A stretch of DNA of 45,661 nucleotides from an uncultured Desulfosporosinus sp. (GTDB taxonomy: Bacteria; Bacillota; Desulfitobacteriia; Desulfitobacteriales; Desulfitobacteriaceae). Location: assembly GCA_927405585.1 (NCBI GenBank), contig CAKMJS010000102.1, positions 1-45,661 on the forward strand. Direction: 5' to 3'. The notes below the pieces were generated by a model. It searched no databases. It saw nothing but the letters and a program-made list of their open reading frames with translations, and was not told the origin of the DNA. Position 1 is the first letter of the stretch, and each line of letters opens with the position of its first letter. The position numbers and the translations under genes are program-made. This document shows positions 1-8,069 of this stretch, one piece after another.

Positions 1-1659
1 GCCTTAGAACGGTCCTCCAGATCGCCAATTTTCGCAGAGGCCTGTGATTTTGCCTGTGGGATCTGTAACGGGGAAGGGGATTTAGTCTCTCAGATTAATG
101 GGATCCCCATTTTAGCTGCCGCCGGAACCTTTAGCGTTAAAGAAGTTATCTTAAAGTACCAGGACCAGATCAAAGAAGGGGATGTCTTTATCCTTAATGA
201 TCCTTACCAAGGAGGAAACCATCTCCCAGATATCGGGATTATCACGCCCTTAATCGTGGAGGGAGAGGTGATCTTTTATTGTGTAAGTAGGGCTCATCAC
301 GGAGATATCGGAGGGTCTGTGGCGGGTAGTTATAATGCAAAAGCCACGGAGATATTTCAGGAAGGCTTGCGCATCCCGCCGATCAAACTTGTGAGGGGAG
401 GACAAATTATCCATGAGGTCATGGACTTAATCACATGCAATGTCAGAAATCCGCAAATGCTTCAAAATGACTTGTGGTCTCAAATTGGAGCGAACAAAAT
501 TGGTATTGCTCGTTTAAAGGAGCTTTGCCACCAGTATTCATCAACTCGAATCAAAGAAACGGTACTGTACCTGCTGGATCATGCGGAAAAACTCACGAGA
601 CTCGCCATTAAAAGCATACCAGATGGAGAATACACCGGAGAAGAATGGGTCGATGACGATGGTTTCCAAGCTCATCCGATCAAACTAAAAGTCAATGTTA
701 AGGTTAGAGGCGAGGAGATGATGCTTGATTTTACCGGTACAGATCCACAGGTCAAAGGCTTCGTTAACTCCGCCTTAGTGACCAGTACGTCCGCTGCTTG
801 GATTGGCGCTCTCTGGGCGTTAGGAGCTCACATTCCTCGTAATAGTGGAGCTTTTCGGGCGCTAGAGGTCTGTTTACCGAAGGGTAGTTTGCTTAATCCC
901 GAAGATCCTGCTCCAGTTACCTTGAGTACTCTGACTCCTGCAAGTGAAATCATTAGCGCGATTTTTAAGGCCTTAGACCGCGTGGCGTGTGAGCGATTGC
1001 CCGCTGGTTTTGGACGTTACTGTGGACCGTCCTTTTATGGTCTTGACCCCCGTAATCAGGAATTCTATGTGGGGTTTGCTTTCTGTGCGTTAGGTTCTGG
1101 TGGGGGAATATCGGGCCGTGATGGATATCCTTATATGGCACCGCTGTCGAACTATGGGGGTGTTCGAGCGCCCAATATTGAAGCGAATGAAATCCAATAC
1201 CCTCATTTAACCTTATGTCATGAAATGGAAATGGATAGTGCTGGGCCAGGAAGGTGGCGTGGAGGACCGGGGATTCGTTATAGCCTTAAGTTTTATGGTG
1301 ATCCTACAAATATTGTCATGTTTGGTGATGGGATGAAAATCCCGCCGTTTGGCGCTTCTTCTGGTAAACAAGGTAGCTTGAATCGCGCAGAATTAATAAC
1401 AGAAGACGCCCATACTTACGCCTTATCGAGCAAAGAAAGTGTTCGTTCATTACCTAAGGGGACCGTACTCACCACGATTTCTTCCGGCGGCGGTGGATGG
1501 GGAGATCCTCGTCAGCGTGATCCGGAAAGGGTATGGCAAGATGTTCAGAATGGATTTGTTTCCTTGGCTAAGGCCAGAACAGACTATGGGGTGGTCCTAA
1601 CCACAGAGGGAGTTGACCAAGAAAAAACAAAGAAATTGCGCGAGGTTGTGTCGTCGTAA
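1..1659 (+). CDS. Hydantoinase B / oxoprolinase family protein (HyuB type), 5' truncated by window edge
   Basis: The reading frame is open from base 1 and runs to TAA at 1657-1659, so the gene enters from outside the window; 552 residues are visible. The family (HyuB, also found in N-methylhydantoinases, 5-oxoprolinases and acetophenone carboxylase-like enzymes) supplies one subunit or half of an ATP-dependent amide-ring hydrolase or carboxylase that normally works with a HyuA partner. Typical HyuB segments are visible: NDPYQGGNHLPD (about residues 68-79), SRAHHGDIGG (about 94-103), and the glycine-rich C-terminal stretch SSGGGGWGDP. The HyuA partner would be expected just upstream, outside the window. 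The substrate cannot be told from sequence. An ATG at 256 is internal and is not the real start. Confidence 0.9.
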   Translation, partial: ALERSSRSPIFAEACDFACGICNGEGDLVSQINGIPILAAAGTFSVKEVILKYQDQIKEGDVFILNDPYQGGNHLPDIGIITPLIVEGEVIFYCVSRAHHGDIGGSVAGSYNAKATEIFQEGLRIPPIKLVRGGQIIHEVMDLITCNVRNPQMLQNDLWSQIGANKIGIARLKELCHQYSSTRIKETVLYLLDHAEKLTRLAIKSIPDGEYTGEEWVDDDGFQAHPIKLKVNVKVRGEEMMLDFTGTDPQVKGFVNSALVTSTSAAWIGALWALGAHIPRNSGAFRALEVCLPKGSLLNPEDPAPVTLSTLTPASEIISAIFKALDRVACERLPAGFGRYCGPSFYGLDPRNQEFYVGFAFCALGSGGGISGRDGYPYMAPLSNYGGVRAPNIEANEIQYPHLTLCHEMEMDSAGPGRWRGGPGIRYSLKFYGDPTNIVMFGDGMKIPPFGASSGKQGSLNRAELITEDAHTYALSSKESVRSLPKGTVLTTISSGGGGWGDPRQRDPERVWQDVQNGFVSLAKARTDYGVVLTTEGVDQEKTKKLREVVSS

Positions 1660-1671
1660 CCCGGTGAACCA

Positions 1672-1729
1672 GTTCCTTGTCTTGATGTAAACGGCACCTA
1701 AACCCAGGTTAAAACACTTGACAAGGAAC
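1672..1729. repeat. 10-bp inverted repeat downstream of the hyuB-type gene
   Basis: GTTCCTTGTC at 1672-1681 is matched exactly by GACAAGGAAC at 1720-1729, with a loop of about 38 bases. It begins 12 bases after the stop codon of the preceding gene and its right arm overlaps the -35 box of the promoter at 1718. It could be a weak terminator or an operator over that promoter; the sequence does not decide. Confidence 0.5.
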
Positions 1730-1745
1730 AAATTTTAGCTATAAT
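1718..1745 (+). promoter_or_regulatory. Consensus sigma-A promoter
   Basis: TTGACA at 1718-1723 and TATAAT at 1740-1745, 16 bases apart, match both consensus hexamers exactly. Transcription would begin near 1752. There is no open reading frame of any size behind it until 2493, so it most likely drives a non-coding transcript. Confidence 0.7.
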
Positions 1746-1751
1746 TAAGAC

Positions 1752-1900
1752 ATAACCACTTAATTTTCAAGGATTCAGTTTACTAACATCTTCTTGGTCG
1801 CGTGCTAGGTAAAGTTTCGATTCATTCGAAGGTTTCAGCATTGCAATCACTACGCATGCTGAATTTCGGGGAATTGGAGCCACCTAGAAGGGTGGTTTTT
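1752..1900 (+). ncRNA. Candidate structured small RNA with intrinsic terminator
   Basis: Downstream of the consensus promoter lie a perfect 8-bp hairpin (TTCAGCAT 1834-1841 with ATGCTGAA 1856-1863), a smaller TTCGA...TCGAA hairpin just before it, and an intrinsic terminator (CCACC 1880-1884, GGTGG 1891-1895, then five T). This gives a transcript of about 150 nt without a convincing reading frame. I do not recognise a known riboswitch, T-box (no AGGGTGGNACCGCG element), 6S or SRP signature. It may be a free sRNA, or a leader whose downstream gene has been lost or lies beyond 2300. Confidence 0.4.
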
Positions 1901-2299
1901 GTAATTTAAAGAAAGATTTCCCGCAGAGTTCCTCTTAATCAGAAGTCAGGTGATTTGCACCCTAAACGATTTTTATCTTGATTGAGTTGTTTTCTGAGAG
2001 CTACCAAGGTTAGTTTTAGTCGAACGGAAATAGTGGAGGATTTGTCCAGATTAGTTTCCTTACCTTAAACTTAGTGTTTTAGCTGGTTTCCTTTAGTTTA
2101 GGTCAAAGTATATTCCCTTACTGGTTGGTATTTGAACGATTCTCTGAACGATTCTATCTAGTAATGTTCGCATTGTGTAAGGTGTATTCGGTACAAACCT
2201 ATATTACTCCGGTTAATGCTAGTTTAGTAAAGCTTGGTTGATTAATCTCGAGCCGTGTATCCATTAATTCTGGAGGAACTTTGCGGGATTTAATATTTT
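1901..2299. other. Gene-free stretch between sRNA candidate and orphan terminator
   Basis: No reading frame with a credible ribosome site is visible. A short direct repeat (GAACGATTCT twice, near 2132-2153) is present. A GGAGG followed by TTG and only six codons just before the terminator at 2300 is noted but is too short to call. The stretch could be the 3' part of a longer structured RNA that starts at 1752. Confidence 0.3.
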
Positions 2300-2326
2300 A
2301 AAGGCCACTCGATGAGCGGCCTTTTT
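2300..2326 (+). terminator. Intrinsic terminator with no gene in front of it
   Basis: AAAGGCCACT, a short loop, then AGCGGCCTTTTT forms a GC-rich stem with one mismatch followed by a T run. The nearest upstream protein gene on this strand ends at 1659. The terminator therefore probably closes a non-coding transcript in 1752-2300. Confidence 0.65.
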
Positions 2327-2492
2327 CTTTGGTTTTATCAAGTGAACTTGAAGTATAGGAACAGATTGTGGATCGGGTACAATAATGCAATCATTGTTTA
2401 TAAAATGATTTGAAGGATATTTTAAACTAAAGTCGAAGTATACAAAATACATTACGAATTGTGAAACAATTTTTCCGAGAGAGGTGAAACCT

Positions 2493-3560
2493 TTGATAAA
2501 CACACAAATGCAGAGATCGAGAGAATTCCTTAGTCTTTTATCGATTGCCTCTGGGGTTTCCGGCTATGAGACCTCAATCGCGACCTTGGTCAAGGAACGA
2601 TTTACTACTATAGCGGATGAGGTACGGTGCGATACATTTGGTAATGTTTATGCTCTCAAAAAGGGCAATAATAAAAGTTATAAAAAAATTATGTTAGCTG
2701 CACATATAGATGAAATCGGTCTTATCGTAAAAAAGATTGATCCCCGTGGTTTTCTGAGTTTTACCTCCATTGGTGGAGTAGACCAGCGAACTCTCTTGTC
2801 GCAAGAAGTTCTCGTTCATGGTCGAGAGGCTGTTCCGGGTATTATTGGCTCCTTGCCCCCGCACATGTTACAAGATGGGGACTCGGAGCAAGCGGTTAAA
2901 ATGGAGGATATGGTCATTGATGTAGGACTTTCCCCCGCTAAACTTAATGAGGTTATCCAAGTAGGAGATATAATTACCCTAAAGAGAGAAATGCTTCCTT
3001 TGCTTAATAACGTGATAGCGGGAAAATCACTGGATGATCGAGCTGGAGTTGTCGTTATGATGGTTTGCCTAGACGAACTCTCCCGCCTACAGCATGCTCA
3101 CGATGTGATTGCCGTGGCTACGACGCAAGAAGAAGTAGGGGTACGGGGAGCACTTACCAGTGCTTATACGCTAAATCCCGATCTAGCAGTAGCGATTGAT
3201 GTTACTCATGCGACTACACCCGATACTAAAGGTCAAGTTACGATTGAATTGGGTAAAGGACCAGCAATAGCCCTTGGCCCCAATATTCATCCTGCCATCT
3301 ATCGTCATTTCTCAGAGGTCGCTCAAGAGCACCGTTTACCCATTCAAATCGAACCCATCCCTGGATCATCTGGAACGGATGCTTGGGCTATTCAAGTATC
3401 CCAAGCAGGGGTTCCTACCGGGTTGATCTCTATCCCTTTGCGCTATATGCATACTTCAGTTGAAACTTTAGATATGCAAGACGTACTAGACTCAGGGAAA
3501 CTACTGGCCCATTTTATTGCTTCCTTACCCAATGATTTGGAGGAATTCTTATGTTATTAA
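2493..3560 (+). CDS. M42 family metallo-aminopeptidase, copy 1
   Basis: Cytosolic dinuclear-metal aminopeptidase of the M42 (TET/FrvX/YsdC) family, which trims peptides and usually forms large tetrahedral dodecamers. Metal and catalytic motifs are intact: AAHIDEIG (about residue 70), KSLDDRAG (about 178), TQEEVGVRG (about 211), AIDVTH, and the late His in RYMHTS. Length is normal at about 355 residues. I place the start at TTG 2493, because AGAGGTG ends six bases before it; a GTG at 2484 lies inside that ribosome site. First of three consecutive M42 genes; its end overlaps the next start by 10 bases, so the three are probably cotranscribed and translationally coupled. Confidence 0.92.
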   Translation: MINTQMQRSREFLSLLSIASGVSGYETSIATLVKERFTTIADEVRCDTFGNVYALKKGNNKSYKKIMLAAHIDEIGLIVKKIDPRGFLSFTSIGGVDQRTLLSQEVLVHGREAVPGIIGSLPPHMLQDGDSEQAVKMEDMVIDVGLSPAKLNEVIQVGDIITLKREMLPLLNNVIAGKSLDDRAGVVVMMVCLDELSRLQHAHDVIAVATTQEEVGVRGALTSAYTLNPDLAVAIDVTHATTPDTKGQVTIELGKGPAIALGPNIHPAIYRHFSEVAQEHRLPIQIEPIPGSSGTDAWAIQVSQAGVPTGLISIPLRYMHTSVETLDMQDVLDSGKLLAHFIASLPNDLEEFLCY

Positions 3561-4597
3561 AGAGTCTGAGCGAGTTAAATGGTACCTCAGGGGACGAAGG
3601 TCTCGTCCGAAATTTCGTGCGTCAACAAATTGAATCCTTTACTGAGACGATAACCATTGACAAAATGGGGAATTTGATTGCCTCTAAAAACGGAAATTCA
3701 CCAGGTCCTAAAGTGATGATTACTGCTCATATGGACGAAGTAGCGCTGATGATCATCGATATAACCAGCGATGGTTTTCTTAAATTCCAGCCAGTTGGTG
3801 GAATTGATGCTCGGATTCTCGTCTCGAAACCAGTACAAATCAACGAATCCCTCATTGGGGTAATCGGAGCAAAAGCAATTCATTTGCAAAAACGCTCAGA
3901 GCGTCAAAAGGCGATGTCCTTCGACCAACTCTATATAGATATTGGAGCAAAGTCCAAAGAAGACGCCTTAAGTAAAGTGAAACTCGGCGATTATGCCTAT
4001 TTTATAACGAAATGTGAGCTTTTCGGAGAGGGTCTTTATAAAGGGAAGGCCTTTGATGATAGGGTAGGATGTGCAATCTTAGTAGAACTTCTTAAGAATG
4101 ACTATGATTTCCCAGTAGTAGCTGCCTTTACAGTGCAAGAGGAGGTAGGCCTGCGGGGTGCCAAGGTCGCAGCTTATCACGTTGCTCCGGACTTTGCCAT
4201 TGTTATCGAGGGGACGATAGCCATGGATGTATCAGATCGCGAAGAAGAAGGATGGGTTACGGAGTTAGGCAAAGGCCCTGCGTGTTCCCTCATGGATAGA
4301 GCAACTCTCTACAGTCCCGAACTGATCCAATGGGTGACGGACATAGCCCGTCAAAAGGGGATTCCACTGCAGTTTCGGCGTGGAAGCAGTGGCGGAAATG
4401 ACGCTGGGACTATTCATGTAAGCAAAGCTGGAATCCCGACAATCGTTTTAAGCGTGCCGTGTCGCTACATACATTCATTTGCCTCGGTCATCTCAGAAAA
4501 GGATTATTTAGCCTGTCTAAACTTAGTTGATGAACTGTTAAAGGATCTCCCTCGGAAGCTTGGGGTTAACTTGATCGATAAGGAGGAAATCGTATGA
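3551..4597 (+). CDS. M42 family metallo-aminopeptidase, copy 2
   Basis: Second M42 peptidase of the run, 348 residues. It keeps TAHMDEVAL, KAFDDRVG, VQEEVGLRG and the late His (CRYIHS). The fourth metal-ligand segment reads VIEGTIAMD where copies 1 and 3 have an Asp (AIDVTH, AVDVTM). The Glu form is a known subgroup of the family, so this copy probably differs in metal geometry or substrate range rather than being dead. ATG start after TTGGAGGAATTC; it overlaps copy 1 by 10 bases and copy 3 by 4 bases. Mixed hetero-oligomers of M42 paralogues are known in other organisms and are possible here. Confidence 0.92.
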   Translation: MLLKSLSELNGTSGDEGLVRNFVRQQIESFTETITIDKMGNLIASKNGNSPGPKVMITAHMDEVALMIIDITSDGFLKFQPVGGIDARILVSKPVQINESLIGVIGAKAIHLQKRSERQKAMSFDQLYIDIGAKSKEDALSKVKLGDYAYFITKCELFGEGLYKGKAFDDRVGCAILVELLKNDYDFPVVAAFTVQEEVGLRGAKVAAYHVAPDFAIVIEGTIAMDVSDREEEGWVTELGKGPACSLMDRATLYSPELIQWVTDIARQKGIPLQFRRGSSGGNDAGTIHVSKAGIPTIVLSVPCRYIHSFASVISEKDYLACLNLVDELLKDLPRKLGVNLIDKEEIV

Positions 4598-5589
4598 TGA
4601 GTTTGGACTTTGCAATGCTTGGGCAGTTAACCCAGATATTTGGCCCATCTGGTTCTGAAGAGCCAGTCGGAGAATTCATAGCCAATCAACTACGCCCTTA
4701 CTGTGACGAATTAACGACTGACACCTTAGGAAATCTGATTGTCTGTCGTCATGGAACGGGAAAGAAAATCATGGTTGCTGCCCATATGGACGAGATCGGG
4801 TTGATGATCACTCATCTTGATAAAGAAGGGTTCTTGCGTTTTACCACCCTCGGTGGAGTGCGTATTCCCAACCTTGTTGGACAAAGAGTTAAATTTAGCA
4901 ACGGAAGAGTCGGAACCATCGGAGTTGAAAAATTAGAGAAGCCGAGCGACTTCAAGCTTGATAAACTCTATCTCGATATCGGTGTATCCTCTCGAGAAGA
5001 AGCGGAACTGTTTGTTAACATCGGCGATACGGCAGTGTTTTGTGGTGATTTCGTAGAATCTGGATCGAGGATTATTTCAAAGGCTCTCGATGACCGCATT
5101 GGTTGTTTTGTAGCGATGGAAGCACTCAAACGAACCAAGTCCACACACGAACTAGTGTTTGTTTTCACGGTGCAAGAAGAAATTGGGACTCGCGGTGCCC
5201 GAACGGCTGCCTATGCTCTCGAGCCTGACTTAGCAATTGCTGTGGATGTCACTATGACTGGGGATACCCCCAAAGCACACCCAATGTCTGTAAAACTTGG
5301 GGGTGGTGTGGGGATTAAGGTGTTAGATCACTCCATGGTTACCTCTCCCCAAATTAAGCGTTGGATGGCCGCGGTTGCCACGGAATTAAACATACCCTTC
5401 CAGTGGGAGGTTTTAGAATATGGGGGAACGGATTCGGGAGCGATTCATATATCTAGAGGAGGGGTTCCCTCAGGGGTTCTTTCGATCCCCACCCGATATG
5501 TGCACAGCCCTGCCGAAATGCTTGACAAACGGGATGTAGAAGCTGCCGTCGAGTTACTAGTGGCACTGTTAGAGCGTCCAGAATTTTAG
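4594..5589 (+). CDS. M42 family metallo-aminopeptidase, copy 3
   Basis: Third M42 peptidase, about 331 residues, overlapping copy 2 by ATGA. All expected ligands are present: AAHMDEIG, KALDDRIG, VQEEIGTRG, AVDVTM and RYVHSP. Two adjacent ATG codons (4594 and 4597) are possible starts; GGAGG lies 9 to 12 bases upstream and does not separate them. The gene is followed by a strong intrinsic terminator at 5611, which defines the end of a three-gene aminopeptidase operon. Which peptide classes the three enzymes divide between them cannot be read from the sequence. Confidence 0.92.
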   Translation: MMSLDFAMLGQLTQIFGPSGSEEPVGEFIANQLRPYCDELTTDTLGNLIVCRHGTGKKIMVAAHMDEIGLMITHLDKEGFLRFTTLGGVRIPNLVGQRVKFSNGRVGTIGVEKLEKPSDFKLDKLYLDIGVSSREEAELFVNIGDTAVFCGDFVESGSRIISKALDDRIGCFVAMEALKRTKSTHELVFVFTVQEEIGTRGARTAAYALEPDLAIAVDVTMTGDTPKAHPMSVKLGGGVGIKVLDHSMVTSPQIKRWMAAVATELNIPFQWEVLEYGGTDSGAIHISRGGVPSGVLSIPTRYVHSPAEMLDKRDVEAAVELLVALLERPEF

Positions 5590-5610
5590 AGGGAGCCCAT
5601 AGAAAAGATG

Positions 5611-5642
5611 AACGCCTTCCGCATTCGGAGGCGTTTTTTTTA
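5611..5642 (+). terminator. Intrinsic terminator of the M42 operon
   Basis: AACGCC-TTCCG, loop CATT, CGGA-GGCGTT with one bulged T, followed by a run of eight or more T. It starts 21 bases after the stop of the third M42 gene. Confidence 0.85.
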
Positions 5643-5673
5643 ATTAAATTAAATTTAATTTAATTTAATTTAA
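5641..5673. repeat. Pentanucleotide AT repeat (TTTAA)n
   Basis: About 33 bases of period-5 TTTAA/AATTA units directly after the terminator. It is probably a slippage-prone microsatellite. No gene overlaps it. Confidence 0.75.
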
Positions 5674-5957
5674 TTGTTCTCCTTAATTGTACTCAGGTTA
5701 AAAAGTGGTAAAAATAGGGCCATTATAGAGTGGGTAAAGAGTGCGAGTGGAAAGGTATAAATTGGTTTCCACTTCTTGCTTTCCCACATCCCTAGTAGAC
5801 CATGACTGTATTGAATTACTGTTGTACTAGTGCATACAAAAGTATGTAACCAGTTTTCCAAGTAGTGGGCTTCAATATAAAAGGAAATTGATGGACAAGG
5901 GGAGAATGTAAAAGAGTGGAAGACTAAACTATGGAAGAATCTTAGGAGCAGTGCCTT
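5674..5957. other. Intergenic region before the two-component system
   Basis: No credible gene. A 63-codon frame on the minus strand (5670-5861) has no recognisable domain or clear ribosome site and I do not accept it. The promoter for the response regulator should lie here, but no clear -35/-10 pair stands out. Confidence 0.4.
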
Positions 5958-6647
5958 ATGAAAATTTTAATTGTCGATGATGATGAACTGATTGCTTATT
6001 TAATAGAGCAAAATCTTAAACTTGAAGGGTTTGAAACAGTTACTTGTCAAGACGGACTTATGGCTCTCGAACTGGCTGAACTTGAAAAGCCAGATTTGAT
6101 CATACTTGATGTCATGTTGCCTAAACTCGATGGTTTTCATGTATGCAAGAAACTACAAGGAAGCAACATTCCCATCATCTTACTTACAGCTAAAAGCGAT
6201 ATCACGGATAAACTCATCGGGCTTGAGGCGGGTGCAGATGACTATGTTATTAAGCCCTTTGACAGTAGAGAACTGGTAGCTCGGGTACACACCATTCTCA
6301 GACGCGTGGACAAGGCTTCAGCCAGAAGAGATGAATTATATGATGGTAATGACAAGGAAAAAGCCGGTATCAGGATCGATAAGGACTGCAGAATGGCTTA
6401 CATCGGCGAGCGGGAACTAGAATTAACGCCGACTGAATTTGATCTTTTGTATCACTTTTTTACCCATCCAGGGAGAGTTTTCGACAGGGCTCAGTTATTA
6501 GATGCGGTATGGGGGTATGATTTTGTCGGGGATTCACGAACCGTTGATATTCATATTCAGCGTTTAAGAAAGAAATTAAAAAATTACGGCGTTAGCATTG
6601 GAACCGTCTTTGGAGTGGGCTATCGCTTCAGGGAGTTCAAACCATGA
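5958..6647 (+). CDS. OmpR/PhoB-family response regulator
   Basis: 229-residue DNA-binding response regulator. The receiver domain (1-120) shows the acidic pocket VDDDE, phospho-acceptor Asp51 in IILDVMLP, the switch Thr in LLTAKSD and Lys in VIKPFD. The C-terminal winged helix (about 130-227) has the typical LTPTEFDLL, VWGYDF, RTVDIHIQRLRKKL and GVGYRF segments. ATG start with GGAG about nine bases upstream. The stop overlaps the start of the histidine kinase by ATGA, so the two form a cognate pair. Together with the downstream lipoprotein this looks like an envelope-signal circuit; the stimulus is unknown. Confidence 0.93.
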   Translation: MKILIVDDDELIAYLIEQNLKLEGFETVTCQDGLMALELAELEKPDLIILDVMLPKLDGFHVCKKLQGSNIPIILLTAKSDITDKLIGLEAGADDYVIKPFDSRELVARVHTILRRVDKASARRDELYDGNDKEKAGIRIDKDCRMAYIGERELELTPTEFDLLYHFFTHPGRVFDRAQLLDAVWGYDFVGDSRTVDIHIQRLRKKLKNYGVSIGTVFGVGYRFREFKP

Positions 6648-8008
6648 AACTAAGAAATAAGATGATCGCTATTAACCTCTTAATTATTCTGTCGATACTC
6701 CTAGCGGTGTTTACCATCATTCTAAAAACAGTGGATAACTTCAACATTTATACGATTCATCAATATCTTCTCAACCAGAGCAACCTTTCCCAGACCTATT
6801 TGTCAGAATACTTCTTGCTTAAGAACAACCCAATTGAGGTATTGAGCAATGAGATTGCTTCTCTTGAAGAAAAGCTGAAGGCTCAGGCGGGATGTGAGGT
6901 TTCTCTAACTGGGCTTAACGTTAGAGATCCAAGTCCCCTGCAAAAAAGCGCCCTTGAAGGAAGGAAAGCCTACCTTATCACCAAAGTGGGGGAGAATAGA
7001 AGCATTTTTTTGTCGTTCCCAATTCTGGCCCAAGGGGAAATTATAGGTTCAGTGAATTACAGCTATTCTCTCTACCAAGCTGACGAAATGAGAAAAGGTC
7101 TATTTATTGTGCTCGTATCCCTGTTTATTGTTGCCTCATTGGGATCTGCACTCTTGAGTTTTCTTTTCTCGTATCGAATGATCAAGCCTCTCGAAAAGCT
7201 TACAGGAATGGCAAATGACTATTCTCAAGGGAATTTCCGGGTAATAGAAGACATTAAAACAGGTGATGAAGTGGAAAAATTGGCGAATTCCTTCAACGAA
7301 ATGGGAAGGAATATTAAGAAGATGATAACAGAGCTTAAGGAGGAACAGGAAAAACAGAAAAAGTTCCTCGATAATGTAACCCATGAGATAAGGACACCAC
7401 TAACAAATATCCTAGGCTATACTGATCTTACCCAAAAAGTCGATCATGTCGCTCAAAAGGATAAATATCTGGATTATATCTCCGGTGAAGGGGAACGGTT
7501 GCTTAATATGGTTAACAGCCTTCTCGAACTGTCTCGATTAAAACGTTATGAATTAGCTGTTGAACTAACCGATACTGAACTCAATAATATTTTGGAGCAA
7601 GCCTGTAGCCTTATGCGAGATAGAGCGGAAAAGTTCGGTATTAAAGTTAGTTACGATTTAGCAAACGTAAATGCCATAGTAGATGGCGATAAAATCAAAC
7701 AGGTGCTTATTAATCTGCTGGATAATGCCATCAAATATTCTGAGGGAGATAAGATTACAGTCCGGTTGTGGAAGGAAACCCTGGTACACATTAGTGTCAA
7801 GGATAACGGTAAAGGAATATCTCAGTCTTATATCAATAGCCTTACCGAGCCCTTTTATCGGGTGGATAAATCGAGGAGTAGGAAGCTTGGAGGGAGCGGT
7901 CTGGGTCTTTCCATCTGCCGCGAAATTATTGAACTACACGGAGGGGAAATGAATATTAACAGTATCGAAGGGAAAGGAACCATCGTTACAATTTCGTTAC
8001 AACCTTGA
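6644..8008 (+). CDS. Membrane sensor histidine kinase (HAMP-HisKA-HATPase)
   Basis: 454 residues. First membrane segment about 8-28, an extracytoplasmic sensor part of about 125 residues, second membrane segment about 152-178, then a HAMP linker (about 178-230). The H-box is FLDNVTHEIRTPLTN (His near 246). The ATPase domain shows the N-box INLLDNAIKYS, G1 DNGKGIS and G2 SGLGLSICREI. It autophosphorylates on His and passes phosphate to the regulator encoded just upstream, with which it overlaps by 4 bases. The sensor part has no domain I recognise, so the signal is open. Confidence 0.93.
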   Translation: MKLRNKMIAINLLIILSILLAVFTIILKTVDNFNIYTIHQYLLNQSNLSQTYLSEYFLLKNNPIEVLSNEIASLEEKLKAQAGCEVSLTGLNVRDPSPLQKSALEGRKAYLITKVGENRSIFLSFPILAQGEIIGSVNYSYSLYQADEMRKGLFIVLVSLFIVASLGSALLSFLFSYRMIKPLEKLTGMANDYSQGNFRVIEDIKTGDEVEKLANSFNEMGRNIKKMITELKEEQEKQKKFLDNVTHEIRTPLTNILGYTDLTQKVDHVAQKDKYLDYISGEGERLLNMVNSLLELSRLKRYELAVELTDTELNNILEQACSLMRDRAEKFGIKVSYDLANVNAIVDGDKIKQVLINLLDNAIKYSEGDKITVRLWKETLVHISVKDNGKGISQSYINSLTEPFYRVDKSRSRKLGGSGLGLSICREIIELHGGEMNINSIEGKGTIVTISLQP

Positions 8009-8069
8009 GATGGTTTCTACATTGTTTCCTGATAGGATAGTATTAGAAGTTATGTCAGGGGGTAATAGC

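Noticed and set aside
1880-1900. AGGGTGG-like sequence suggesting a T-box leader
   Set aside because: The conserved T-box sequence AGGGTGGNACCGCG is not completed, and no aminoacyl-tRNA synthetase or amino-acid gene follows.
2280-2300. GGAGG followed by TTG and six codons just before a terminator, as a leader peptide
   Set aside because: Too short and without regulatory codon bias; probably chance.
5670-5861. 63-codon minus-strand frame
   Set aside because: No ribosome site, no recognisable domain, and it runs into the AT pentanucleotide repeat.
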